Below are positions 1-7,474 of a stretch of DNA of 18,517 nucleotides, piece by piece. Each line of letters opens with the position of its first letter. Within the stretch, counting starts at the first letter, position 1. Made by a program: the position numbers and the translations under genes. Below the pieces are notes generated by a model. That model was not told the origin of the DNA. It made no database searches and saw nothing but the letters and a program-made list of their open reading frames with translations. The stretch covers positions 1-18,517 of the forward strand of contig JAEYFO010000100.1 of NCBI GenBank assembly GCA_023402915.1. The letters are read 5' to 3'. The DNA is from Bacillota bacterium. GTDB lineage: Bacteria > Bacillota > Clostridia > Christensenellales > CALWSW01.

Positions 1-48
1 AAAAACGTCTCCACTTTCCGTGTCATAAAAAACCCTTCTCAAATACAT
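1..48 (-). CDS. Small phage tail-region protein, N-terminus only
   Basis: The gene runs off the left edge. Only its first 16 codons are present, reading MYLRRVFYDTESGDVF. The pattern R-V-x-Y-D-x-x-[ST]-G-x-V is one I know from short proteins next to tail-fibre genes in Firmicute phages; their function is not established. The ATG lies two bases after the TAA of the upstream gene, and a GGGGGTG ribosome site sits just before it. A second ATG at position 26 in another frame, preceded by GAGAAGGG, would give MTRKVETF. I prefer the first because it matches the familiar motif, but the fragment is too short to be certain. Confidence 0.5.
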   Translation of the reverse strand, partial: MYLRRVFYDTESGDVF

Positions 49-50
49 TT

Positions 51-458
51 TTACACCCCCACAGCGTAGTAAGTTCCGTAGGTTCCACGATTTTCGTTTG
101 CTTGGATCGTAAAGGTAGTGCCATTCACCGAGAATCCAGCAGGGGCATAAATCGTTGTTGATTCGATGTAGATCATATATGTTCCGTCGCTTTCACGCCA
201 TGCAATCGACGAGTTCCCGATAGATGCTTGAGATTTCAGAACGATCAGATAGGGGACAAACCCTAATGATATCGTTTGCGATCCGCTGCTGATAGCTACG
301 CGGGCGCTTGCCTGTTTGACAAAGTCGCTTCCGGTCAGCGTGCCGCTCGTCAGACCGTCAGCGGTATACGCAGTCTTGCCAGCGCGGATATCCGCCGCCG
401 TCGCCGTCGCGTCACGAATGTCAATTCCACCGCCCGGAAAAAATCCCACAACAGGCAT
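51..458 (-). CDS. Tail-fibre-type protein with swapped distal domain
   Basis: 135 residues. The N-terminal third (residues about 15-43) carries DATATAADIRAGKTAY followed by a G-L-T-S-G-T-L-T-G turn, a motif repeated in many phage tail-fibre and tail-tip proteins of Firmicutes. The rest is Ser/Thr/Gly-rich with beta-strand character and a G-F-V-P-Y-L-I-V-L stretch, as in small receptor-contacting fibre domains. It probably sits at the distal baseplate and contacts the cell surface. The AAAGGAG ribosome site is seven bases before the ATG. The C-terminal half is clearly poorer in GC than the N-terminal half and than the neighbouring genes, which suggests exchange of the tip domain. The general call is fairly secure; the receptor role is inference. 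Confidence 0.65.
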   Translation of the reverse strand: MPVVGFFPGGGIDIRDATATAADIRAGKTAYTADGLTSGTLTGSDFVKQASARVAISSGSQTISLGFVPYLIVLKSQASIGNSSIAWRESDGTYMIYIESTTIYAPAGFSVNGTTFTIQANENRGTYGTYYAVGV

Positions 459-472
459 ATCTTCTCTCCTTT

Positions 473-913
473 CTACGCCAGCATGATGAGCGTCACGGGG
501 ATATCCACCGTAGGCTTCTCCCCGTCCGCCGTGATGGTCAGGATGTTCCCCGTCCCAGACGCGCCGGAACGGCCCGTCACCGACAGCAGCGCCGCCCGGG
601 CCGCTTCCCGCTGTTCCGCCGTTGCGGACTGTGCGAGCGCAAGAAACCCGTTGGTTTTCAAGCCCATGACGTTAAACGTCGCATTGTACGTATAGGGCGC
701 TGCGTCGCCCGTCCAGCCGGCGGCCAGCAGGGTCTTGTCCTGCGAGACGGATTTTGCGGCCTGCGCCGCCGCCCCGGCCTGCTCTTCCGCCGTGTCCGCC
801 ACGGCCTTGAGCTGCGTGTCGAGCGCGTCAAAATTTGCATTGAGGTCGGCCACGTCGATAAAATCCTCTTGCGCAGGCTTTTTCAGGTTGTAGTTCGTCG
901 TATAAGTCGCCAT
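473..913 (-). CDS. Tail-fibre/tail-tip protein
   Basis: 146 residues from the ATG at 913, which overlaps the stop of the upstream baseplate gene (TGATG). A longer reading frame begins upstream, but that part only reads antisense to the conserved gene before it. The N-terminus has N-Y-N-L-K-K-P-x-x-E-D-F-I-D-V-x-D-L-N-x-N-F-D, the classic start of phage tail-fibre proteins that attach to PBSX-type baseplates. An Ala/Gln-rich helix (residues about 35-60) follows, then a C-terminal region with G-W-T-G-D and a beta-rich end finishing V-D-I-P-V-T-L-I-M-L. It is most likely the baseplate-proximal fibre or a short tail-tip protein. Its place directly after the YmfQ-like gene supports this. Confidence 0.7.
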   Translation of the reverse strand: MATYTTNYNLKKPAQEDFIDVADLNANFDALDTQLKAVADTAEEQAGAAAQAAKSVSQDKTLLAAGWTGDAAPYTYNATFNVMGLKTNGFLALAQSATAEQREAARAALLSVTGRSGASGTGNILTITADGEKPTVDIPVTLIMLA

Positions 914-1479
914 CAGTTCAGTTCCTCCTCCCGCAGCTCCTTCCACGTTTTGGTTTTCACGTCGTTCCAGCGGTAGTTCCGCTTCGCCTTCGCCCAAGTG
1001 TTGTAGAGCAGCGTCACCGCAAACACCATGTTGTAGGGCAGGATCCGTTCCAGCATCTCCCGGACGGTATCCACCTGCTTTTTGGCGCTGAGCGCCACCT
1101 GCACCTTGACCGTGAATGTTCCCGTGATGATGCCCAGAACGTATCCCCGTCCCCCGCAGAGCGATTCCAGCAGCGCCCCCAGACTGCGCCGCGTATAGGG
1201 GATATTCTCGTTATACCGGCTCAAAAGCCGCAGCCGCCGGTCGTCCAGCGTGTCGGTCGCAAAGGGCGAAATGCCCAGCATCTTTTCCCGGCGGGCAATG
1301 CCGTTTTCCGTCGCCTCGGAAAGGAACTGGTCGTTCATGCAGTCCTCGCAGGCGTCCCAGAGGGCCTGCACCTGTGGGGTCTCCGCTTCCATGATGGCCC
1401 GCATTTCCCGCACGTCCTTCAAAACGTCCGGCACATACGCCGTCAGGTCGATGGTTCTGTTGTTGTTGAAATTACGCAT
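913..1479 (-). CDS. xkdU: YmfQ/XkdU-like baseplate protein (DUF2313)
   Basis: 188 residues, starting at the ATG at 1479, which overlaps the baseplate J stop by eight bases; a TTG two codons upstream is less likely. It matches the YmfQ/XkdU family: an N-terminal L-P-x-V-L-K-D-V-R-E-M-R-A-I-type helix, a middle part R-R-E-K-M-L-G-I with D-D-R-R-L-R-L-L-S-R, then the N-I-P-Y-T segment and a C-terminal P-Y-N-M-V-F-x-V module. In this family the protein bridges the baseplate wedge and the tail fibres, corresponding to Mu gp48 or P2 gpI. It acts in the assembling virion. Position between the J protein and the fibre genes is exactly that expected. Length is normal. Confidence 0.9.
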   Translation of the reverse strand: MRNFNNNRTIDLTAYVPDVLKDVREMRAIMEAETPQVQALWDACEDCMNDQFLSEATENGIARREKMLGISPFATDTLDDRRLRLLSRYNENIPYTRRSLGALLESLCGGRGYVLGIITGTFTVKVQVALSAKKQVDTVREMLERILPYNMVFAVTLLYNTWAKAKRNYRWNDVKTKTWKELREEELN

Positions 1480-2530
1480 TGGCAAACGTCCCCCGCACGG
1501 CGACGGCGTCCTTGTCGAGCGTGAGATTTCCCGCCTGTCCGTTGATGGTCGTGCCGGAAATATCGACGATACCGGCGAGCGCCAGCAGCCGCGATTCGAT
1601 CTGCGACACCCGGACGATCAGCGCCGTCTCCCGGCTCCACGCGCTGTTGAGCTCGAGATAGTAAGCGTCCAGCGCGTTTTCGATATATGGCAGGCACTCG
1701 GTCAAATTCCAGCCGGACGCGAAGGTCAGCGTCGTGGAAAGGTTGACCGCCGTTCCGTCCGCGCCGACGACCGTCACCTCATGATCGATGGGCGCAAGGC
1801 CCATGCCGTCGCCGCCGTTGACCGTGGGGTCAATGGCCGTCTGCACCGCGCTCAAAAGCGTCGAAGAGGGCGGCTGATGGTCGCTGCCCGTAATGACCAG
1901 CTTGACCGTGCCGGGGCCGTCCCACGCCCGGTAGGGCTTGCAGCCGCCCACGCCGGGCAGCGCTTCGGTCACTTCGATATATTGCCGCCGGTTGAACCCG
2001 TAGGACTGGCCGTCAAAGCTGTTCAAATAGCGCAGGCGCAAGGTCTCCGTCGCTTCCTCGTCCTCGCCGTGGATGACGATACTCGTCAGCTCCGCGCTCG
2101 CCAGCCCTTCGATGTATTCGATGGGGATGAGCTGCCCCGTGTACCCGTTGGGGTCTGCGCCGGCGGTCTCGCAGGTGAGGGAATACTTGAGCGATTCGAT
2201 CTTTTCCGTCACGACCCAGTTGTATTTGTCGCAGGAAAAGCGCGTGCCGGTGGGAACGTCCATGCTGAACACGCCCACGCCCACCGCCGTCGTCGCGGGA
2301 AGGGGCTTGATACCCCGCTCGGCGCAGCGCAGGATGAGATAGTCCCGGCTGGCGGTGTCGGCAAAGGTCTCATTGAGGATGGTGTCGAGCGCAACGTAGA
2401 TCATGGCGCTTTCGATGGAATTGGGTGCGAGCGCGTCGAAGATGATCGAGCCTTCGCGCTTGTCCAGGCTCGACGCGACGCGGGCGAGCTTCTCCTGAAG
2501 GATCGCCTCGTAGGTTTTTGCTTCATACAT
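1472..2530 (-). CDS. xkdT: Baseplate J family wedge protein (XkdT-like)
   Basis: 352 residues, the normal size for XkdT. Two hallmarks are visible: the N-terminal K-R-E-G-S-I-I-F-D-A-L-A-P block (residues about 24-36) and G-E-D-E-E-A-T-E-T-L-R-L-R-Y (155-168), the signature of baseplate J/gp47-like proteins. The product forms the wedges around the central hub and changes shape when the tail contracts. The start overlaps the upstream XkdS-like gene by eight bases and the end overlaps the YmfQ-like gene by eight, so the three are tightly coupled. There is no sign of truncation. Confidence 0.93.
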   Translation of the reverse strand: MYEAKTYEAILQEKLARVASSLDKREGSIIFDALAPNSIESAMIYVALDTILNETFADTASRDYLILRCAERGIKPLPATTAVGVGVFSMDVPTGTRFSCDKYNWVVTEKIESLKYSLTCETAGADPNGYTGQLIPIEYIEGLASAELTSIVIHGEDEEATETLRLRYLNSFDGQSYGFNRRQYIEVTEALPGVGGCKPYRAWDGPGTVKLVITGSDHQPPSSTLLSAVQTAIDPTVNGGDGMGLAPIDHEVTVVGADGTAVNLSTTLTFASGWNLTECLPYIENALDAYYLELNSAWSRETALIVRVSQIESRLLALAGIVDISGTTINGQAGNLTLDKDAVAVRGTFANA

Positions 2531-2918
2531 CGGTTTCCACCTCCAGATCGCCCAAAACGCTGTGTACCGTAAAGGTCACGTGAATGGTCTTTTTCCCTGC
2601 TTCAAATGCAAAATCGTCCACGGCGGTGATCCGGTCGTCCTGAAGCAGCGCTTCCGCAATGCGGCGCTTCAGCTCGGGCAGCGCATATTCTTTCGGCTGG
2701 CCGATGAGCTCGACCAGCTCCACGCCGTAGTTCCAGGAATAGATCATCCAGGCGTACCGTTCCGTGTTCAAGATCAGATAGACCGCCTGCCGCAGCGCCG
2801 AAAGGCCGTCCGTCCTGCCGCGGATGCGCCCCGACGCAGCGTCCAGCGCATAGGTCAGGCCGGGCTGCGCCTGCGTTTTCAGCGTCAAAAGCGCGTCGTC
2901 TGCCGTCTTTGGAATCAT
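2523..2918 (-). CDS. xkdS: XkdS-like baseplate wedge protein (DUF2634)
   Basis: 131 residues. It fits the DUF2634/XkdS group, the counterpart of gp25-like wedge proteins: an early K-T-Y-A-like LTYALD strand, G-R-T-D-G-L-S-A-L-R-Q-A-V-Y-L-I-L-N-T-E-R (residues about 34-54), then W-x-Y-G-V-E-L-x-x-L-I-G. The conserved Q-A-V/N-T-E-R part is typical. It starts within the stop codon of the XkdR-like gene (ATGA, 2915-2918). The protein joins the inner baseplate to the sheath. Confidence 0.9.
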   Translation of the reverse strand: MIPKTADDALLTLKTQAQPGLTYALDAASGRIRGRTDGLSALRQAVYLILNTERYAWMIYSWNYGVELVELIGQPKEYALPELKRRIAEALLQDDRITAVDDFAFEAGKKTIHVTFTVHSVLGDLEVETDV

Positions 2919-3274
2919 TGGTCTGGCGCCTCCACTCTGTCCAGAATGATGAATTTCTGCCCGCCGTCCGCCCGGAGCAGCAGCACCTGCTCCCCTTTTT
3001 TGAGCGCAAGATGGACCTGGAAGGTCTTTTTGCCCCGGTAGGCGTGGCTGTGCCCCTCGGCGGATTCCGTCTGATGCTCCACCGTCATGGAGACGGTATA
3101 GTCCCGGACGGCGTTTGTCAGGATAAGCTGCGCAGCGGTCAGCTCGAGCTTCTGGTCAACGCGCACCTTGAAGGGCGATACGCTCGTTACCGTACCGAGG
3201 ACGAAGGCGAAGGGCTTTGCGGCGTTGACCGCTTCCACGGCGGCGCGCTTGACGCTGCCTAAAAATCGATTCAT
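2915..3274 (-). CDS. xkdR: XkdR-like tail/baseplate protein (DUF2577)
   Basis: 119 residues from the ATG at 3274, which follows the hub-gene stop directly (TGATATG). A GTG at 3295 would add seven residues and overlap the hub gene; it has a somewhat better ribosome site but reads through a region that family members lack. The body has G-T-V-x-S-V-S-P-F-K-V-R-V-D-Q-K-L-E-L and a C-terminal K-K-G-E-Q-V-L-L-L-R-A-D-G-G-Q-K-F-I-I-L-D-R-V, an OB-fold-like arrangement typical of DUF2577. The product belongs to the central spike/hub region of PBSX-type tails. Function within the baseplate is inferred from the gene order. Confidence 0.85.
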   Translation of the reverse strand: MNRFLGSVKRAAVEAVNAAKPFAFVLGTVTSVSPFKVRVDQKLELTAAQLILTNAVRDYTVSMTVEHQTESAEGHSHAYRGKKTFQVHLALKKGEQVLLLRADGGQKFIILDRVEAPDQ

Positions 3275-3275
3275 A

Positions 3276-4244
3276 TCAGGTGACAAACGACCCACCTCGC
3301 AGTTTCAGGTCCATCAGGTGCTGCGCCTGCTTGAATTTGTGCGTCACCGATTCGACCAGCAGATAGCTTTGAATACGCACGTCCCCCAGATCCAGCTTGA
3401 CGATCACCGAAGAGCCCGCGCGCACGCGCACGTCCCCCAGCGCGTCGGCAATCGCGAGCGAACGGGTCTTGGTGTTGTAGAGCTTCAAAAGCGCTTCGGC
3501 TTTCGCCGCGCCGCTTGCGGAAAGCTCCACCTTGTCCGTGTATTGCAAAAGGCCCCAGCGGTTGATGTTCGCGCTGTCCTTTGCGATGAAAATTTCGCGC
3601 TTGCCGGAATCCTTGTTTTCAAAGCTGATCTTGATCTGGTCATACGTCTGCTTGTCGATGGTGCTTTCGTAGGAATATTCGCCGATGGTGTCCGCGTCCA
3701 GCAAAAGATCGAGCTTCATGCTCTCGACGTTTTTCAGCGTCAGCTTTCCCGCGTCGTCATAGAGGACATAGAGCCGGGTCTTTGCCCGCAGCGTCTCGTC
3801 CAGGGCGTTTTGCGCGATGTCGAAGAGCGTCGCGTTGTCCTCCGTCCGCGCGCCGATGACGTAGCCCGTATCCTCCAGCGCGCCCACCCGCAGGCCGAAA
3901 TCCTCCGCAATCATCCGGATGACTTCGCTGGCGGTCTTGTTCGAATAGACGTAGGTGTCCTTGTTTTTGAAATAGCGCAGCTGGTCGTAAGCCGTGCAGT
4001 CGATGACGTTCGGCGTGCGCCCGGAGCGGCTTTTTGTAAAGACAAAGCCGTAAAACAGGTCGGTCCCGTCCACGGACAGCTTCACCGCGTCGCCCTCTTC
4101 AAACATCAGGGTCGAATCCTTTATCACGGAAAATTTCAGCTTGCCGGGCGCGCCCTTCCTGTCCCACGAAAGGCTGAGACCCTCTTCGACGATGGGATAA
4201 AACAGCGCGCCGCCGTGCTGCACCAGAAGGTCGATCTTGCTCAT
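3276..4244 (-). CDS. xkdQ: XkdQ-like baseplate hub protein (gp27/gpD-like)
   Basis: 322 residues from the ATG at 4244, which overlaps the LysM-protein stop (ATGA). Sequence further upstream in this frame is only a shadow of the LysM gene. The protein resembles XkdQ/YqbQ hub proteins: S-K-I-D-L-L-V start, a W-D-R-K-G-A-P-G-K-L-K-F strand, G-D-A-V-K-L-S-V-D-G-T-D-L-F-Y-G-F-V-F-x-K and the D-C-T-A-Y-D-Q-L-R-Y-F-K-N-K-D-T segment (residues about 80-105), followed by a long beta-rich half. Hub proteins form the trimeric ring under the tube that carries the spike. Length and order agree with PBSX-type phages. Confidence 0.88.
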   Translation of the reverse strand: MSKIDLLVQHGGALFYPIVEEGLSLSWDRKGAPGKLKFSVIKDSTLMFEEGDAVKLSVDGTDLFYGFVFTKSRSGRTPNVIDCTAYDQLRYFKNKDTYVYSNKTASEVIRMIAEDFGLRVGALEDTGYVIGARTEDNATLFDIAQNALDETLRAKTRLYVLYDDAGKLTLKNVESMKLDLLLDADTIGEYSYESTIDKQTYDQIKISFENKDSGKREIFIAKDSANINRWGLLQYTDKVELSASGAAKAEALLKLYNTKTRSLAIADALGDVRVRAGSSVIVKLDLGDVRIQSYLLVESVTHKFKQAQHLMDLKLRGGSFVT

Positions 4245-4897
4245 GGCAGCACCAGCTCCTGCCCCGGATAGATCAGGTTCGGGTTCTTGATCTTGTCCTT
4301 GTTCAATTCGTAGATTTTTTTGTAATCCGCCCCGTTGCCCAGCTGCTTTTTGGCGATGCGCCAAAGGCAATCGCCCTTTTTGACGGTATAGGTCTTTTCA
4401 GAAGGCGCGCTCGACGCATCGCGCGGCTGCTCCTCCGTCAGGGAGCCGCCCTCGTCCGTTTTGGAGACGGTGACGCGCTTTGCCGCGTAGTCGATATACT
4501 GCTTGAGCGTCACGGAAACGGTCACGTCCGGGCCTTTTGTCGCGTCCTCTGTGAGGGTATAGCTTTCCAGGCTCACCTTCATGTTCGTGTCAAAGAGCAG
4601 CCCGCCCGCAGGCGAGACCCGGCTCACCAGAAACCGGAAGGGCTTCTTTTTTACCATGTACTGTTCAAAAACGCTCAGGTACTCTTCCGGCCGGCGAAAC
4701 TCCTGCGAGAAGGAATACCGCCCCAGCATGGGAAGCACCGCGTCAAAGCTGATCTCCGTCAGGCCGGGCGCGCGCAGGAAGTTGATCTCCCCCTCGTTGA
4801 CAAGGGTAAGCGTCTTGTTCGCGCCCTTGATCTTGGTCGTCAGCTTCTGCGGCGTGACCGGCAGAAGCAGCGTGTCAAAATAGAATCGATACATCAT
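4241..4897 (-). CDS. xkdP: XkdP-like LysM baseplate protein
   Basis: 218 residues. Residues 1-140 form the XkdP-type domain, with F-Y-F-D-x-L-L-L-P-V-T-P-Q-K at the start and a beta-rich core. Residues 168-218 are one LysM module: Y-T-V-K-K-G-D-C-L-W-R-I-A, then Y-x-x-I-Y-E-L-N-K-D and a final N-P-N-L-I-Y-P-G-Q-E-L. LysM binds peptidoglycan or helps the protein anchor in the baseplate. The family links the hub to the tube end. An Asp/Ser/Thr-rich linker joins the two parts. The start codon overlaps the tape-measure stop (ATGATG), so translation is probably coupled. Confidence 0.92.
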   Translation of the reverse strand: MMYRFYFDTLLLPVTPQKLTTKIKGANKTLTLVNEGEINFLRAPGLTEISFDAVLPMLGRYSFSQEFRRPEEYLSVFEQYMVKKKPFRFLVSRVSPAGGLLFDTNMKVSLESYTLTEDATKGPDVTVSVTLKQYIDYAAKRVTVSKTDEGGSLTEEQPRDASSAPSEKTYTVKKGDCLWRIAKKQLGNGADYKKIYELNKDKIKNPNLIYPGQELVLP

Positions 4898-6792
4898 TCA
4901 TGCACCCCCTCTGCGGCGATCTCCAGCGCTTCCGCAAAACCGTCCGTCAGCGTGCTCAGAACGCCGTCAAGGTCCATATCGGAGTCGATACGGTTCGTCA
5001 TGCCGGACATATCGATCTTCACTTCGGCGGTCGTGAAGCGGTTGATTGCCTCCTGCTCCGCCAGGTCGCGCAGATACTTCAGGTCCTCCGTCGTGGCCTT
5101 GAGCGAAGAGGCGGCGCTGCCCGCGCTGTCGCTGATGCTCGCGGTGTCCGCGCCGATCTCCTCCAGCGCTGCGCTGTTGTCTGCTTGTGCGTCGGCCCGG
5201 GCCTTTGCTTTGGCCGCTTCGAGCGCGTCCGCAGACGATGCCACCTCCGCCCGCAGGGAATCGAGCCATGCGTCCCGCTCGGCCTTGGCCGCCGCCAACT
5301 GCGCTTCCGTCGCCGCCAGATCCTCCGCCCGGGCTGTTTTGGCCGCTTCGTTTTCCGCGGCCGCCGTCGTGGCAAACGTCACGTGCTCGATGGCGTCGAT
5401 GCTCACGCCGGGAATTTTGTTCAAAAGGCTGATGAACCCGTTGATGATGTCGATCGCGCCGTTGACCATGTTCTGGAGGATGGTCAGGACGGAGACCTTC
5501 ATGTCGCCCATGAAATTGGCGATGGCCACGCCCGCCTTCTGCCAGCCCAGCTTGAGCTTGTCGAGCAGGTCGATGACAAAGCACACGCCGGTGAAGAAGG
5601 CCATTTTGACCCAGTTCCAGCCCAGAGCCAGCGCGAGCTTGCAGATCTCCCAGGCGTTCTGCACGCCGCCGATGGACTGGATCCAGCGGTACATCATGCC
5701 GATCAGCACGCCGACGATGAGCGCGATCCACACCACGGGATTGGACAGCAGCGACGCAAACAGGCCGTCCGCCGCGGCCTTGGCCGCCCAGGTCGTGATG
5801 GCGTTATAGGCCCAGACCACGGCCAGCACGCCGGCGGCACCAGCCAGCCCCACCAGCACCGCGCTGACGGTGTCGGAATTCTCCGTCAGCCACGCCAGAA
5901 CGCCGTTGAGCCACGTCACGATGGTAGTCAGCGCCGGCAGCAGCTTTTCGGCCAGCGTACCGGCGAACGTTGTCCATGCTTCGGAGAGCTTTCGCACCTG
6001 GTTTGCCCAGCTGTCATTGGTGCGGACATAGTCTCCCTGCGCGTCGGCCGTTGCGCTGAGAAGATAGTTGTACCGGAGCAGCACCTGCTCGGCCTGCGAC
6101 ATTTTGTTATAGGACTTCTCGATGCCCTGCGAAAGGGCGTAGGCTTCCAGGTTGGCCACAGACATCGTGATGCCCCACTGCTTGAGCGGCTCCGTCTCGC
6201 CGGAGATGCCGGAGCGGATCTTTTCAAAGGCGGTCTCAAGGTCAGAGTTATAAAACGAGGCCATGTCGCCCGCCAGAGCGGTCAGAGCCTTGGACATGTC
6301 CGTGACGGCGCCTTTTGCAACGCCGGAGGATTTAAGCATTGCGCCGAGGGTGCCGGCGTAGCGCTTGGCGCTCACCTCGTTCATGCCGTAAGCGTCCAGG
6401 CATTTCTTCGACCAGGCGTCGATGTCCGCGGCGGCGCTGCCGAACGTCACGTCCACGACGTTTTGCACTTCCGCCAGGTCGGAGGCGTAGTCCACGCCCG
6501 ACTTGATGACGTCGAACGCCTTGCGCGCCAGCATCAAAAGCCCTGCGGACTTTGCAAGGTTGCCCAGGGCGCTGCCCGTGTCGTTGGCCTGCCGCTCCAG
6601 CTGGCCCAGCTGACCGTTCACCCTTGCCAGCTCTTCGCGGGCCGTTTGGAGCGACGCAGTATCAATGGGCCGTGCCAGCCCGTCCTGCATGGATTCCATC
6701 GTGTTGATGACCAGATTCAGGGCTTTGGTGATGTTTTTGAGCGGGCCGGTCATGCCGTCCGACAGCACCAGCTGCGATTTGATGAGCGCCAT
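4894..6792 (-). CDS. Tail tape measure protein
   Basis: 632 residues. It sits inside the tail tube, sets tail length and probably reaches the inner membrane during DNA entry. Residues 193-210 contain S-G-E-T-E-P-L-K-Q-W-G-I, the signature of phage tape measure proteins. Hydrophobic segments lie at about 307-330 and 351-369, with a third weaker one near 398-411. An Ala/Glu/Lys-rich coiled coil spans about 475-540. The usual rule of about 0.15 nm per residue predicts a tail near 95 nm, short for a myophage. A strong AAAGGAGG ribosome site precedes the ATG. It follows the frameshifted chaperone gene, the normal order. The C-terminus overlaps the LysM gene. No lytic enzyme domain is visible. Confidence 0.93.
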   Translation of the reverse strand: MALIKSQLVLSDGMTGPLKNITKALNLVINTMESMQDGLARPIDTASLQTAREELARVNGQLGQLERQANDTGSALGNLAKSAGLLMLARKAFDVIKSGVDYASDLAEVQNVVDVTFGSAAADIDAWSKKCLDAYGMNEVSAKRYAGTLGAMLKSSGVAKGAVTDMSKALTALAGDMASFYNSDLETAFEKIRSGISGETEPLKQWGITMSVANLEAYALSQGIEKSYNKMSQAEQVLLRYNYLLSATADAQGDYVRTNDSWANQVRKLSEAWTTFAGTLAEKLLPALTTIVTWLNGVLAWLTENSDTVSAVLVGLAGAAGVLAVVWAYNAITTWAAKAAADGLFASLLSNPVVWIALIVGVLIGMMYRWIQSIGGVQNAWEICKLALALGWNWVKMAFFTGVCFVIDLLDKLKLGWQKAGVAIANFMGDMKVSVLTILQNMVNGAIDIINGFISLLNKIPGVSIDAIEHVTFATTAAAENEAAKTARAEDLAATEAQLAAAKAERDAWLDSLRAEVASSADALEAAKAKARADAQADNSAALEEIGADTASISDSAGSAASSLKATTEDLKYLRDLAEQEAINRFTTAEVKIDMSGMTNRIDSDMDLDGVLSTLTDGFAEALEIAAEGVHE

Positions 6793-6840
6793 GAAGCTCC
6801 TCCTTTCCGGGGGCGGCGCAGAGGGCAGACCCGGCTGTCC

Positions 6841-7454
6841 TCAATGCCGCTTCCCCCGTTTTGCCTTGGCCGCTTCCTTCTTCTCCTGCTCGACCTTTAT
6901 GTCGATGGCAGCGACGATGAACGCCTGCGTGTACGGATCCATGTCCAGAAAGACCTGCGGCGGCCATTGGAACTTGTGGAGACAGTAATAGGCGTAGTTT
7001 GCCTCCGGGTCGTCTCCAAGGATCAGTTTTTTGCTTCTTCCACCATTTCCTCGCCGGACTGGAAGCCGTTGACCTGAAGGACCTTGGTGGAGTAGTCCTC
7101 AAACTCGGCGGGCGTGAGCATGGTAGTGATGAGCTGCTCCGCGCCCAGCGCGCCGTAGGACTGCTGAAGCTCCGCGTCGTTGAGGTTGGGGAACACCGTG
7201 CAGGCCACGGCCACCTTCGCAAGGTAGGCATTCGCGTCAAATTCCTGCGTAAACTGGCCCTTTCGGCCGGGCACGGGCACGGTGCGCAGGCAGGCCCTTC
7301 GAAGCGCCGCGTTTTCCGCCGCCGTGATGCAGCGGATCTCCCACGGCACGGGCGCGCCGGTGTCGGGGTCGAGAAAGCGGTCGGAAGGGACGAAAGCCAC
7401 ATTGTGGATCTTCTTTGCGTTCTGAGAAAGAAATGCCGTCAGATTCTTTGCCAT
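6841..7454 (-). CDS. Tail-assembly chaperone, long -1 frameshift isoform
   Basis: This is a fusion made when ribosomes slip back one base at the A AAA AAC heptamer just before the TGA of the short chaperone. The first 143 residues equal the short form. The next 61 come from the -1 frame, which begins L-I-L-G-D-D-P-E-A-N-Y-A-Y-Y and ends in a very basic tail (K-A-K-R-G-K-R-H). This extension has no start codon or ribosome site of its own but reads as a conserved-looking protein, with Y-A-Y-Y-C-L-H-K-F and W-P-P-Q-V-F segments. By analogy with lambda G and GT, the long form would bind the tape measure and recruit tube subunits. The total of 204 residues is inferred; slippage itself is not proven here. 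Confidence 0.82.
7023..7454 (-). CDS. xkdN: Tail-assembly chaperone, short form (XkdN-like)
   Basis: 143 residues from the ATG at 7454. A longer frame upstream is rejected because it overlaps the tube gene and lacks a ribosome site, whereas GGGAGGG stands eight bases before this ATG. It resembles XkdN: an F-L-S-Q-N-A-K-K-I-x-N-V start, F-x-D-P-D-T-G-x-P-V-P-W-E-I-R and L-T-P-A-E-F-E-D-Y-S near the end. XkdN proteins bind the tape measure in the cytoplasm and keep it soluble during tail assembly, and are absent from the finished tail. It lies between the tube and the tape measure genes, as expected. Confidence 0.9.
   Translation of the reverse strand: MAKNLTAFLSQNAKKIHNVAFVPSDRFLDPDTGAPVPWEIRCITAAENAALRRACLRTVPVPGRKGQFTQEFDANAYLAKVAVACTVFPNLNDAELQQSYGALGAEQLITTMLTPAEFEDYSTKVLQVNGFQSGEEMVEEAKN
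7026..7032 (-). other. Programmed -1 frameshift heptamer (A AAA AAC)
   Basis: On the minus strand the reading frame goes GCA AAA AAC TGA. The heptamer A AAA AAC fits the X XXY YYZ rule, lies in the zero frame and is followed at once by the stop codon. The -1 frame after it is open for 61 codons to 6841. The position, in the chaperone gene before the tape measure, is the classic site for such slippage in tailed phages. I did not find a clearly strong stimulatory hairpin downstream; only weak pairing is possible. Confidence 0.85.
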
Positions 7455-7474
7455 GGAAAATACCCTCCCAAAAA

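Noticed and set aside
4900..7077. Very long plus-strand open frame (725 residues) opposite the tape measure gene
   Set aside because: It is rich in Arg, His and Gly, has no recognisable domain, and lies opposite well-supported tape measure and chaperone genes. It arises from GC-rich codon positions on the coding strand.
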